This document shows, piece after piece, positions 15,103 to 23,177 of a stretch of DNA of 37,054 bases. Location: NCBI GenBank assembly GCA_049242885.1, contig JBMLOQ010000037.1, forward strand, positions 1-37,054, given 5' to 3'. The notes under the pieces were generated by a model. That model was not told the origin of the DNA, ran no database searches, and saw only the letters and a list, made by a program, of their open reading frames with translations. Numbering within the stretch: the stretch's first letter is position 1; each line of letters opens with the position of its first letter. This DNA comes from CAIVPM01 sp049242885 (GTDB lineage Bacteria; Bacteroidota; Bacteroidia; Chitinophagales; Chitinophagaceae). Both the position numbers and the translations under genes were made by a program.

Positions 15103-18039
15103 CTAAAACACATTGTAAGCAAAACTTACATAGTATAAACCACCAACTGCTGGGCTACCAAAACCAGTTCTAAAATAATTATTGAAAATGTTAGTACCAC
15201 CAACTTTTAATAAAGATTTTAATTTAGGGAATTTGTAGCTAACCATTGCATCTGCAGTTGTAAAGCCAGGCATGTTACTTGTACCAAATGTACCTTCGTA
15301 ATACATACCTTCTTGAGTACGAACTACAACTGCAAAACCATAACGTTTGTCAGTTAAAAAGCCATTATTACCAACACTAAAGTTAGCTCTGTATTTAGGC
15401 GTGTTAAAGTAAGAAACGAAATTTGATGGCACAGCTCCAATTTCATCACTATAAACGTTTGCACTTGCAAAATAGTTATTTTCAAATTGGTATTCAGCAC
15501 TTAAGCCCCAACCTTTAGTTTCAACATCTTGTTTAAGATTTGTAGAAATATTATAAGCAGTTCTTGAAGTACCTAATAAATTAGCAATATTACCAGCATT
15601 TGGTTGAACAACCACTACACCACCAATAAAGTCACTATAAGTACCTTGATAGTAGTAAGCATCAATTAATAATTTTTTACCAATTAATCCTTTATAACCA
15701 AACTCGATACTTCTCATACTTTCTGGTTTAAATTGGTCAAATTGTTGTCTTACCAATCTAGGTGCAGCAGCAGCTAAAGCAGTTGCAGCTTGTGTAGGAG
15801 TTGGTGCAGCAGGATTGCCACCTTGTGTTGCTACACTGGTAACAAATGCAGCTCCAAATGCTTGAACACTTTGTAAAGTATAAACTGGGTTTCCGCCAAA
15901 ATTATAGTAATCTCTTAACTGAGGTAAACCACCCATTAAACGTACACCACCACTAACTTCTAAGTTAATCCATTGGTTTTGAGTAGATGGGAAACGATAA
16001 GCAGTTTGATAAGAAGCACGTATATTTTGATCTTTAGCAATTTTTACAACAGCAGAAAAACGCGGTGTAAATCTTCCTTCAAAATTTGTATTTTTATCAT
16101 AACGTCCACTTGCAGTTAACTTTAATCTATCTCCAAAAAACTTTTGAGAAATTTGAGCATAAGCTCCTAACTCATTAATGCTTATTGGTGAAGTACTATC
16201 AGCAAATAAAGTACCCTGAGAATTTAAAGTGAAAGTTCTAGAATTTCCACCAATTAAGATATCTGTTTTTTCTTTATTTATACCTAAAAGTTCAGTCAAA
16301 TTCCATTGACCTGCAATTTCTGTAAGTTTTGATCTATCTAAAAATTGTCCACCATTTGTTTTTGCACCAATTGGACGACTAACAATGCCTTTGAATAAAG
16401 GATTTGCTCCAATAAATCCAGTTGGACGACCTTGATCAGCAAAGCTACGAGCTCCAATATGAGCAGCTTGGTCTGGGGCTCCAGCACTTCTTGCAGTTGC
16501 ATAAGCTCCCATATATTGTGGATACCAAGTACCACTTCCTTTCCAAGCTTCGTTGAATAAACGAGAAGCAATTGTAGCATTAAAAGAATTACCACTATTC
16601 TCATCTGTTTGGTAAGCTCTTATAAACCAGTTTTTAGATTTCAATTCTAACTTGTATTGAGCCAATACAAAGTCTTTAAGACTATATCTATCACTACCAG
16701 TATAAACTGAATTACCAGTACCAAAATAAGCAGCACCAATTGCTGTTAACTTTTCAGTAATTTTATAATGTAATGCTCCAGATAATTTTACGTTTACAGT
16801 TGTAGGATCAATTACATCACTTTCTAAATATCCAGTTCTGCTTACAGATTGATTATTAAAGTAATTTCTTGAAGGGGCTGAACCATATAAAATTGCTGAA
16901 ACTGGAGCTAAAGGAGCTAAAGGTCCAGTAAATAAACCCTGATAAGAAGCTAAAGACAAACCAGCAGCTGCACCATCCAATGTTCCAATTGCTGCTCCTG
17001 CAAGAGATCTTATACTGTTTGCAATAGAACTCATATTTTGAGTAGTTTCATCTCCATAAAAATTCACACCATCATAATTTGGATCTGATGTTCTAGAACC
17101 TCCTCCAGGTTTTACTTCACCATTTGGGGTTCCTGTACCTCTTGAATAGTTTGTTGCATCTGTACCAACCCAATCTTTTGCTTGAATTACTTGAGCACTA
17201 AGTTTATAAGCTAATTTATCGTTAACTTTTTTAGCATATCGTACTGTCCAATCAAAAAATGGAGACATATCTCTTTGTCTGTTGTCAACATGGTTTACAC
17301 CAAATTTTGTTTGAAAACTTAACCCTTGGTATTTAAAAGGATCTTTACTATTGATAATTAAGGTACCGTTCATACCACCTGGGCCATATAATGCAGAAGA
17401 TGCACCAGTTAATAACTCCATACTTTCAACATCCAATTCAGTTAAACCTAAAATACTACCTACGCTAAAGTTTAAACCTGGAGCTTGGTTATCCATACCA
17501 TCAGTAAGTTGAGTTAAACGCAAATTACCACTGCTATTAAAACCACGTGTACCCACACTTCTAAATGTTAAAGAGGCACTAACTACGTCAACACCTTTTA
17601 AGTTAGTAAGCATGTCATAGTAGTTAGCTGCTGGTGTATTTCTTATTGCAGCAGCACTAATTCTTTCAATAGTTACTGGAGATTCTATAATACGTTCTGC
17701 AACACGAGATGCAGAAACGGTTACCTCTGTACCTAAAGAATAAGTAACATCTAACTCTACATCTACATCAGATCCTGTGTAATTTACTTCTTTTGAGGTA
17801 TAGCCCACAGAGCTAAATACTAATGTAAATGGAGGCTTTTGTGAAGTGGTAAACTTAAAATTACCTTTGTCGTCAGTATAGGCACCTGAAACTCCACCTT
17901 TAATTGTTACAGAAACAGCAGAAACTGCTTCTTTACTTTTTGTAGTTTTTACACTACCTTTTACGGTTGTTTGAGCATTTGCGTTTGTAATAAAAAACAA
18001 ACTAGCAACTACCAATAACGAACATAAAAATTTTTTCAT
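15103..18039 (-). CDS. TonB-dependent outer-membrane receptor with CarboxypepD_reg-like domain
   Basis: This 978-residue receptor has a signal peptide (1-23, ending NANAQ), a carboxypeptidase-regulatory-like domain (about 24-105, TTVKGSVKTTKSKEAVSAVS), a plug domain (about 110-240, with GVDVVSASLTFRSVGTRGF and the LLTGASSALYGPGGMNGTL segment) and a 22-strand barrel ending in the aromatic C-terminal residue of outer-membrane proteins (FAYNVF). It should import a ligand by TonB energy coupling. No SusD partner follows it, so it is not a canonical SusCD pair, and the ligand is unknown. An Ala/Gly/Leu-rich stretch around residues 345-380 is probably an extracellular loop. A strong terminator follows the gene. 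Confidence 0.9.
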   Translation of the reverse strand: MKKFLCSLLVVASLFFITNANAQTTVKGSVKTTKSKEAVSAVSVTIKGGVSGAYTDDKGNFKFTTSQKPPFTLVFSSVGYTSKEVNYTGSDVDVELDVTYSLGTEVTVSASRVAERIIESPVTIERISAAAIRNTPAANYYDMLTNLKGVDVVSASLTFRSVGTRGFNSSGNLRLTQLTDGMDNQAPGLNFSVGSILGLTELDVESMELLTGASSALYGPGGMNGTLIINSKDPFKYQGLSFQTKFGVNHVDNRQRDMSPFFDWTVRYAKKVNDKLAYKLSAQVIQAKDWVGTDATNYSRGTGTPNGEVKPGGGSRTSDPNYDGVNFYGDETTQNMSSIANSIRSLAGAAIGTLDGAAAGLSLASYQGLFTGPLAPLAPVSAILYGSAPSRNYFNNQSVSRTGYLESDVIDPTTVNVKLSGALHYKITEKLTAIGAAYFGTGNSVYTGSDRYSLKDFVLAQYKLELKSKNWFIRAYQTDENSGNSFNATIASRLFNEAWKGSGTWYPQYMGAYATARSAGAPDQAAHIGARSFADQGRPTGFIGANPLFKGIVSRPIGAKTNGGQFLDRSKLTEIAGQWNLTELLGINKEKTDILIGGNSRTFTLNSQGTLFADSTSPISINELGAYAQISQKFFGDRLKLTASGRYDKNTNFEGRFTPRFSAVVKIAKDQNIRASYQTAYRFPSTQNQWINLEVSGGVRLMGGLPQLRDYYNFGGNPVYTLQSVQAFGAAFVTSVATQGGNPAAPTPTQAATALAAAAPRLVRQQFDQFKPESMRSIEFGYKGLIGKKLLIDAYYYQGTYSDFIGGVVVVQPNAGNIANLLGTSRTAYNISTNLKQDVETKGWGLSAEYQFENNYFASANVYSDEIGAVPSNFVSYFNTPKYRANFSVGNNGFLTDKRYGFAVVVRTQEGMYYEGTFGTSNMPGFTTADAMVSYKFPKLKSLLKVGGTNIFNNYFRTGFGSPAVGGLYYVSFAYNVF

Positions 18040-18065
18040 ACGTCCTTTTTTTATTTTTAGTTTTA

Positions 18066-18083
18066 CAAATTAACACATGTTAA
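18066..18083 (-). promoter_or_regulatory. Promoter/operator-like site upstream of the TonB receptor gene
   Basis: The minus strand carries TTAATTTG (18066-18073), one mismatch from TAnnTTTG, overlapping a 14-bp inverted repeat TTAACA-CA-TGTTAA (18070-18083). It is 27-44 nt before the receptor ATG in the region divergent with purC. The geometry suits a regulated promoter, but no regulator is identified. Confidence 0.3.
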
Positions 18084-18177
18084 ACAACTTTATAAAATTT
18101 TATTTAACATTTATTTACAATTCATTTAATTTTTTAACGACTTTGCGGCCGATTTCTACAACAAAACTTTTTAAACA

Positions 18178-19104
18178 ATGTTCAATTTTCCAAATCAAAC
18201 AAATTTTTATAGAGGCAAAGTAAGAGACGTTTACAGCTTGCAAAATGATATTTTAGTAATGGTTGCTAGCAATAGAATCAGTGCTTTTGATGTAGTTTTA
18301 CCTAAACCAATTCCTTTTAAAGGACAAGTACTAAATCAAATAGCTGCTTATATGCTAAATGCCACAAACGACATTTGCCCTAATTGGTTATTAAATTCAC
18401 CTGCACCAAATGTAAGTATTGGCAAAAAATGTATTCCTTTTAAAATAGAAATGGTGGTTCGTGGAAATTTAACTGGCCATGCTTGGAGAACCTATAATGC
18501 TGGGTCAAGGGTTTTATGTGGAGTAGAATTGCCAAATGGTTTAAAAGAAAATGATTTTTTTGTTGAACCAATAATTACCCCTTCTACCAAAGCAAGTGAA
18601 GGGCACGATGAAGATATAAGCAAAGAAGAAATAATTGCACAGGGTTTAACTACTGCATCAGAATGGAAAATTCTTGAAAAATATGCTTTAGGGCTTTTTG
18701 AAAGAGGCAAAAAACTTGCAGCCAATAGAGGGTTAATTTTAGTAGATACAAAATATGAATTTGGAAAAATTGGTGAGGAAATTGTGTTGATGGATGAAAT
18801 ACACACCCCAGACTCCTCAAGATATTTTTTTATAGATGGGTTTGAAGAAAGACAAGCCAAAGGCGAACGCCAAAAACAATTGAGTAAAGAATTTGTACGT
18901 GAATGGTTGATTGCAAACGATTTTATGGGTAAAGAAAACCAAATTGTTCCAGAAATGACAGAAGAATGGATACAAACCATAAGCAAACGCTACATAGAAT
19001 TATATGAAATTTTAATTGGTAAAATGTTTGAACCAGAACATTTTACAGATGAAGAAATCTTTACAAAAACCAATGAAGCTTTAAAAAGTTTGTACCAAAA
19101 ATAA
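18178..19104 (+). CDS. purC: Phosphoribosylaminoimidazole-succinocarboxamide synthase (SAICAR synthetase)
   Basis: This 308-residue cytoplasmic enzyme joins CAIR and aspartate with ATP hydrolysis, the eighth step of purine synthesis. Signatures are FYRGKVRDVY (10-19, ATP site), ASNRISAFDVVLP (30-42), VVRGNLTGHAWR (93-104) and the TPSTKASEGHDEDIS segment that binds CAIR and metal, followed by ILVDTKYEFG. The protein is longer than the roughly 240-residue E. coli type and fits the approximately 300-residue type common in Bacteroidota and yeast. It is a single gene, divergent from the TonB receptor, with no other pur genes nearby. Confidence 0.96.
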   Translation: MFNFPNQTNFYRGKVRDVYSLQNDILVMVASNRISAFDVVLPKPIPFKGQVLNQIAAYMLNATNDICPNWLLNSPAPNVSIGKKCIPFKIEMVVRGNLTGHAWRTYNAGSRVLCGVELPNGLKENDFFVEPIITPSTKASEGHDEDISKEEIIAQGLTTASEWKILEKYALGLFERGKKLAANRGLILVDTKYEFGKIGEEIVLMDEIHTPDSSRYFFIDGFEERQAKGERQKQLSKEFVREWLIANDFMGKENQIVPEMTEEWIQTISKRYIELYEILIGKMFEPEHFTDEEIFTKTNEALKSLYQK

Positions 19105-19163
19105 TTTACTAAGAGCCTTTTTGAGTTTTCAAAAAATTGGATTTTTCAAAAAAAACCAAACAT

Positions 19164-19187
19164 AAAAGGTATTTAATTAAACCTTTT
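19164..19187 (+). terminator. Weak hairpin after purC
   Basis: AAAAGGT (19164-19170) pairs with ACCTTTT (19181-19187) about 60 nt after the purC stop. It is AT-rich and has no clean U-run after it, so it may be a weak terminator or an mRNA-end stabiliser. Confidence 0.35.
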
Positions 19188-19194
19188 AGCTAAT

Positions 19195-19228
19195 TATTTG
19201 TCATGTATTTGTCATGCGTTTAAAACGC
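19195..19228. repeat. Tandem 11-bp direct repeat followed by a 13-bp palindrome
   Basis: TATTTGTCATG occurs twice in direct tandem (19195-19205, 19206-19216) and runs straight into the perfect inverted repeat GCGTTT-A-AAACGC (19216-19228). It lies about 80-115 nt upstream of the outer-membrane protein ATG at 19310 and looks like a protein-binding region. Confidence 0.5.
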
Positions 19229-19249
19229 AGTACCACCGTTTATAATTAA

Positions 19250-19284
19250 GTTATTACCTATAATAACATAAACATTCAACTTTG
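19250..19284 (+). promoter_or_regulatory. Promoter with operator-like inverted repeat for the outer-membrane protein gene at 19310
   Basis: CAACTTTG (19277-19284) differs from TAnnTTTG at one position and is 25 nt before the ATG. Just upstream, GTTATTA and TAATAAC (19250-19267) form a perfect 7-bp inverted repeat with a 4-nt spacer, in the place where the -33 element would lie. A bound regulator there would overlap polymerase. Confidence 0.35.
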
Positions 19285-19309
19285 CAAAAAATATCTGATA
19301 AAAAATAAC

Positions 19310-21994
19310 ATGAAGAAATTAACTGTTTTACTCTCAATTAGTTTATTAGCCCTTACAACAATAGCACAAATGCCAGGTGGTTTTAATAGAGCTGGTGGTG
19401 GTTCTAGAGGATTTGGTGGAAACATGAATATTGGTAAATTTTATGGAAAACTTATAGATGCTAAAACCAACAAACCAATTGGAGGCGTAACCATACAATT
19501 ACGTGGCAACAAGTTTGATACGGTAACCAAGCAAATGAAAGAAGTAATTTTAAAAACTTTGCTTACTCAAGATAATGGCGACTTTAGCCTTGAAGATTTA
19601 CCAGTTTTTGGTAATTTTAAGTTTAAAGCAACTTTCATTGGCTACAAACCCCTAGAAAAAGTGCTAACATTTGGCATTAAGTTTCCAACTGGTGGTGGAG
19701 CCCCAGATGCTAGTGCCATGCAAAATATGATGGCTCAAGCAGATAAAGATTTGGGCAATTTAAAAATGGAGCAAGATGCAAGCGACCTTGGCAATGTAAC
19801 TGTAACTAGCACCAAACCACAGTTTGAAATGGGTATTGATAGAAAAATATTTAATGTAGATAAAAATATGGTAAGCCAAGGGCAAACTGCAGTTGAAATT
19901 ATGAGAAACATTCCATCTTTAGCAGTTGATATTGATGGCAATGTAACTTTAAGAAATGCTGCTCCTACTGTTTTTGTAGATGGAAGACCAACCACTTTAA
20001 CACTAGATCAAATACCTGCAGATATAGTTGATAAAGTAGAACTTATTACTAACCCAGGTGCAAAATATGATGCTAGTGGCGGAAATGCTGGAATATTGAA
20101 TGTTGTACTAAAAAAGAATAAAAAAAGTGGTTATAATGGAGGAATTAGAGCAGGATTAGATAGCCGTGCAAGATTTAATGTTGGGGGAGATTTTAATGTA
20201 AGACAAAATAAAGTAAATACTTTTTTAAGTGGCAACTATGGACAAAGAAAATCGCTTAGCTGGAACGAAACAACACGAGACAATTTAATAACTCCAAAAA
20301 GCAATATTTTCAACAATACCGAAAGTGTAAACGAAGGTTATTTTGCTTTTTTAAGAGGTGGTTTTGATTATTTTATTGACAATAGAAATACTATTTCATT
20401 TACAGGAAACTACACTAAAGGCAAGTTTGACTCTGACTTAGATCAAAGAATTGACAGCACTATTAACAGTGTTTTTACATCGTACCAAAACGTAAAAACT
20501 GTTTCTGAACAGCAATTTGAAAACGTTGGAGGTCAAGTTTCGTATAAACATAATTTCCAAAAAACTGGTCATAATATTGGTGCTGATTTAAACTACAATA
20601 GTTCGGTTAGCAATGGTTTTAGCAATATTAATACAGGGTTTTTCAACCCAAATAATTCAGTAAAACGAACGCCATTTGCACAACGTAGCATAAATGCTGG
20701 AGACAATAAGTTTACTACTGCTCAAATTGACTATGAAAATCCTATAAGCGAAAACAAAAAACTTGAAGCAGGGCTTAGAGCTGCCATTAGAGATTTTAGA
20801 AACGATAATGATCAAGCATTTTTAGATCCTTTAACTAATCAATTTATAAGTGTACCAGCTATTAGTAATAAATTTAAGTTTAACGATCAAGTATTTGCAG
20901 CTTACACTACTTATAGTTTTAAAACAAAGAAATGGAATTTTCAACTGGGTTTAAGATTAGAAAGTAGTAACTATACAGGTACTTTATTAAAGAAAAAAAC
21001 TGGAGCCGATTCAACAAGTTTTAAAGTAGATTTTCCTTTAAGTTTATTTCCAAGTGCCTTTATTACCAATAAATTAAGTGATAAAGAAGACATTCAAATA
21101 AATTATAGCAGAAGAATTAACAGACCAAGCTTTTTTCAGTTAATGCCTTTCCCAGATTACAGTGATCCTCAAAATATTAATATTGGAAATGCAGGGTTAA
21201 ACCCAGAGTTTACCCATAGTTTTGAAATGAATTATAATAATGCTTATAAAAAAGGTGCAAACTTTTTAGTATCTGCATTTTTTAAACATACCAACAATTT
21301 AATAACCAGATTTATTTATAGAGATAAAAACGAACTATTTGCAGGTGATACAGCTTTTTTCTCCACCTTTATAAATGCTAATACAGCTACAAGTTTAGGT
21401 TTAGAGTTAACCAACAGAATGGCAGTTACCAAATGGTGGGATGCTACAGTGAATGTAAATATTTTCAATTCTCAAATTAATGATAAAACTTTAAATCTTA
21501 CCAACAGTTTAGTTAGTTGGTTTGCAAAAACAAATAATACATTTAAATTGGGTAAGGGTTGGAGTTTTCAACTAAGTGGAGACTATTTTGCCAAAACTGT
21601 ACTACCACAAAATAGTGGTGGAGGTGGTGGAAGAGGTGGTGGTGGAGGTGGAATGATGTTTGGTGGTGGTGGTGGCCCACAAACATCAGCACAAGGATTT
21701 ATTATGCCACGCTGGAGTATAGATTTAGGCTTGCGTAAAGATTGGACTTTAAAAGACGGAAAAAGTATGAGTTTGAATTTTAGTATGAATGATATTTTTA
21801 GAACTCAAATTTTTAACACTTATTCTGAGCAAACTGGTTTATTTACCCAAGAAGCCTCTCGTTTAAGAGACCCTCAAATTGTAAGAGTAAACTTTAGTTA
21901 TAGATTTGGTAAGTTTGATGTAAGTTTATTTAAACGTAAAAACACCAAAGCTGACCAAAGTGGGGGAATGGATATGATGGGAAGCGGTAACTAA
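19310..21994 (+). CDS. TonB-dependent receptor-like outer-membrane beta-barrel protein (OMP_b-brl_3 type)
   Basis: This 894-residue protein has a signal peptide (about 1-20, ending TTIAQ), a short Gly-rich linker (20-38), a CarboxypepD_reg-like domain (about 42-115), a plug (about 165-270, with VFVDGRPTTLTLDQIPADIVDKVE-type spacing and NPGAKYDASGGNAGILNVV) and a barrel of the OMP_b-brl_3 type to about residue 875. The end reads FSYRFGKFDVSLFKRKN plus a short tail, so the barrel's last strand is not the C-terminus. A Gly-rich run (about 768-790) interrupts the late barrel and is probably an external loop. TonB-linked uptake or surface assembly is expected from the family; the ligand is unknown. 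Confidence 0.88.
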   Translation: MKKLTVLLSISLLALTTIAQMPGGFNRAGGGSRGFGGNMNIGKFYGKLIDAKTNKPIGGVTIQLRGNKFDTVTKQMKEVILKTLLTQDNGDFSLEDLPVFGNFKFKATFIGYKPLEKVLTFGIKFPTGGGAPDASAMQNMMAQADKDLGNLKMEQDASDLGNVTVTSTKPQFEMGIDRKIFNVDKNMVSQGQTAVEIMRNIPSLAVDIDGNVTLRNAAPTVFVDGRPTTLTLDQIPADIVDKVELITNPGAKYDASGGNAGILNVVLKKNKKSGYNGGIRAGLDSRARFNVGGDFNVRQNKVNTFLSGNYGQRKSLSWNETTRDNLITPKSNIFNNTESVNEGYFAFLRGGFDYFIDNRNTISFTGNYTKGKFDSDLDQRIDSTINSVFTSYQNVKTVSEQQFENVGGQVSYKHNFQKTGHNIGADLNYNSSVSNGFSNINTGFFNPNNSVKRTPFAQRSINAGDNKFTTAQIDYENPISENKKLEAGLRAAIRDFRNDNDQAFLDPLTNQFISVPAISNKFKFNDQVFAAYTTYSFKTKKWNFQLGLRLESSNYTGTLLKKKTGADSTSFKVDFPLSLFPSAFITNKLSDKEDIQINYSRRINRPSFFQLMPFPDYSDPQNINIGNAGLNPEFTHSFEMNYNNAYKKGANFLVSAFFKHTNNLITRFIYRDKNELFAGDTAFFSTFINANTATSLGLELTNRMAVTKWWDATVNVNIFNSQINDKTLNLTNSLVSWFAKTNNTFKLGKGWSFQLSGDYFAKTVLPQNSGGGGGRGGGGGGMMFGGGGGPQTSAQGFIMPRWSIDLGLRKDWTLKDGKSMSLNFSMNDIFRTQIFNTYSEQTGLFTQEASRLRDPQIVRVNFSYRFGKFDVSLFKRKNTKADQSGGMDMMGSGN

Positions 21995-22015
21995 TTTTTA
22001 CTATAAATAAAATGT

Positions 22016-22055
22016 AGGCTGCCTTAAAACAAAATTTTAAGGCAGCCTTTTTTAT
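22016..22055 (+). terminator. Rho-independent terminator after the outer-membrane protein gene
   Basis: The 14-bp arms AGGCTGCCTTAAAA (22016-22029) and TTTTAAGGCAGCCT (22035-22048) pair perfectly around a 5-nt loop and lead into a U-run (22047-22053). It starts 22 nt after the stop codon. Confidence 0.92.
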
Positions 22056-22131
22056 TATGGATTGCCTCAAATTGAAACAATTATTCCATTTTAGTAAAAG
22101 AGAAAATAACTGAAAAATCGGGTATAATAAT

Positions 22132-22160
22132 AAAAAAAGGCTGCCCATTTAAGACAGCCA
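22132..22160 (-). terminator. Rho-independent terminator after the LytTR operon
   Basis: On the minus strand, GGCTGTC (22159-22153) pairs with GGCAGCC (22145-22139), with one G-U pair, and is followed by seven U (22138-22132). It lies about 260 nt after the regulator stop and faces the terminator of the convergent gene. Apart from these two hairpins, I see nothing in 21995-22421. Confidence 0.65.
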
Positions 22161-22421
22161 CTTTAAAAAGTATACTACTACTTTGTATATATATTGATGG
22201 TTAAACTAAGATACAATATTCAAAACCTTCCACAATTAAATTTATAATTCATAATTTAATTGTAACTAGATACTTATATTTTATGTTTTTTCATATATAT
22301 AAGATATAGCAATATTAGAATACGAAATTGATAATTATCAAATCGTTTGATTTATGCGTTGAATAAAAAATAGGTGAGCTAAAAATAGAATAGCCGTAAG
22401 CTTATTTCAATGGTTTTTTTA

Positions 22422-23177
22422 CTAAAAATTACTAATCATTTGTAAAAACTCAGTTTTTTTTCTGTGAGATACTTCAATTTCTGTATCATCTTCCATAACT
22501 ACAAACCCGCCTCTACCTTTTTGATATTTTTTTATGAAGTTCAGATTAATGAGGTGTGAGTTATGAATTCTACAAAATTGGTGCTTTGGTAAAATGTCTT
22601 CGTACTCCTTTAAGTTTTTTGAAGTTAGTTCAACAGTACCATTTTTTAAATAAAATTTAGTATAACTACCTTCGGCCTTTAGTCTAATTATATTATCAAT
22701 TTCTACAAACGACATGCCTTCGTAGGTTATAATACCAATTTTTTTTAACCCAGGTTGTGTTATACTTAAATTGCTAATAAGATTATTTATTTTAGAAAAA
22801 GCATCTTTACTTTCAATGCTAATTATAGCTTTTGAAACTGCTAATTTTAAATCGTCTATGTTTATTGGCTTTAGTAAATAATCTATAGCAGAGAACTTAA
22901 TTGCATTAATTGCAAATTGATTATAAGCGGTAATAAAAATAATTTCGAAATTAATTGTACTTAAGTTTTGCAACAGTTGAAAAGTAGTTTCGTTTTGAAG
23001 CTGAATATCTAAAAATGCAAGTTGTGGTTTTACTTCAAAAATCAACTTTTCAGCAGCTTCATTAGTAGTTGCTGTGCCACATAAAACAATATTTTTACAA
23101 TATTTCGTTATTATTGATGTTAGGGTTTCGATATTACCCAATTCATCATCAACTATAATAGCTTTAATCGTTGTCAT
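22422..23177 (-). CDS. LytTR-family response regulator
   Basis: This 251-residue cytoplasmic regulator has a receiver domain (about 3-125), with the acidic pair Asp10-Asp11, phospho-acceptor Asp57 in LAFLDIQL, and the conserved lysine in YLLKPIN. A linker follows, then a C-terminal LytTR DNA-binding domain (about 150-250, with IIRLKAEGSYTKFYL and CRIHNSHLINLNFI). It should be phosphorylated by the adjacent kinase and bind direct repeats in promoters. Its ATG lies inside the end of the kinase gene (14-nt overlap), so the two are translationally coupled. No target can be named from this window. Confidence 0.94.
   Translation of the reverse strand: MTTIKAIIVDDELGNIETLTSIITKYCKNIVLCGTATTNEAAEKLIFEVKPQLAFLDIQLQNETTFQLLQNLSTINFEIIFITAYNQFAINAIKFSAIDYLLKPINIDDLKLAVSKAIISIESKDAFSKINNLISNLSITQPGLKKIGIITYEGMSFVEIDNIIRLKAEGSYTKFYLKNGTVELTSKNLKEYEDILPKHQFCRIHNSHLINLNFIKKYQKGRGGFVVMEDDTEIEVSHRKKTEFLQMISNF

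Noticed and set aside
18492..18986. A 164-codon minus-strand ORF
   Set aside because: It lies inside purC on the opposite strand and shows no domain; purC is unambiguous.
15103..21994. A SusC/SusD polysaccharide-utilisation locus
   Set aside because: Two TonB-type receptors are present, but no SusD-like lipoprotein or glycan enzymes follow either of them.
21930..22148. A 72-codon minus-strand ORF over the gene end and terminator
   Set aside because: It covers the terminator hairpin and the 3' end of the outer-membrane protein gene and has no family features.
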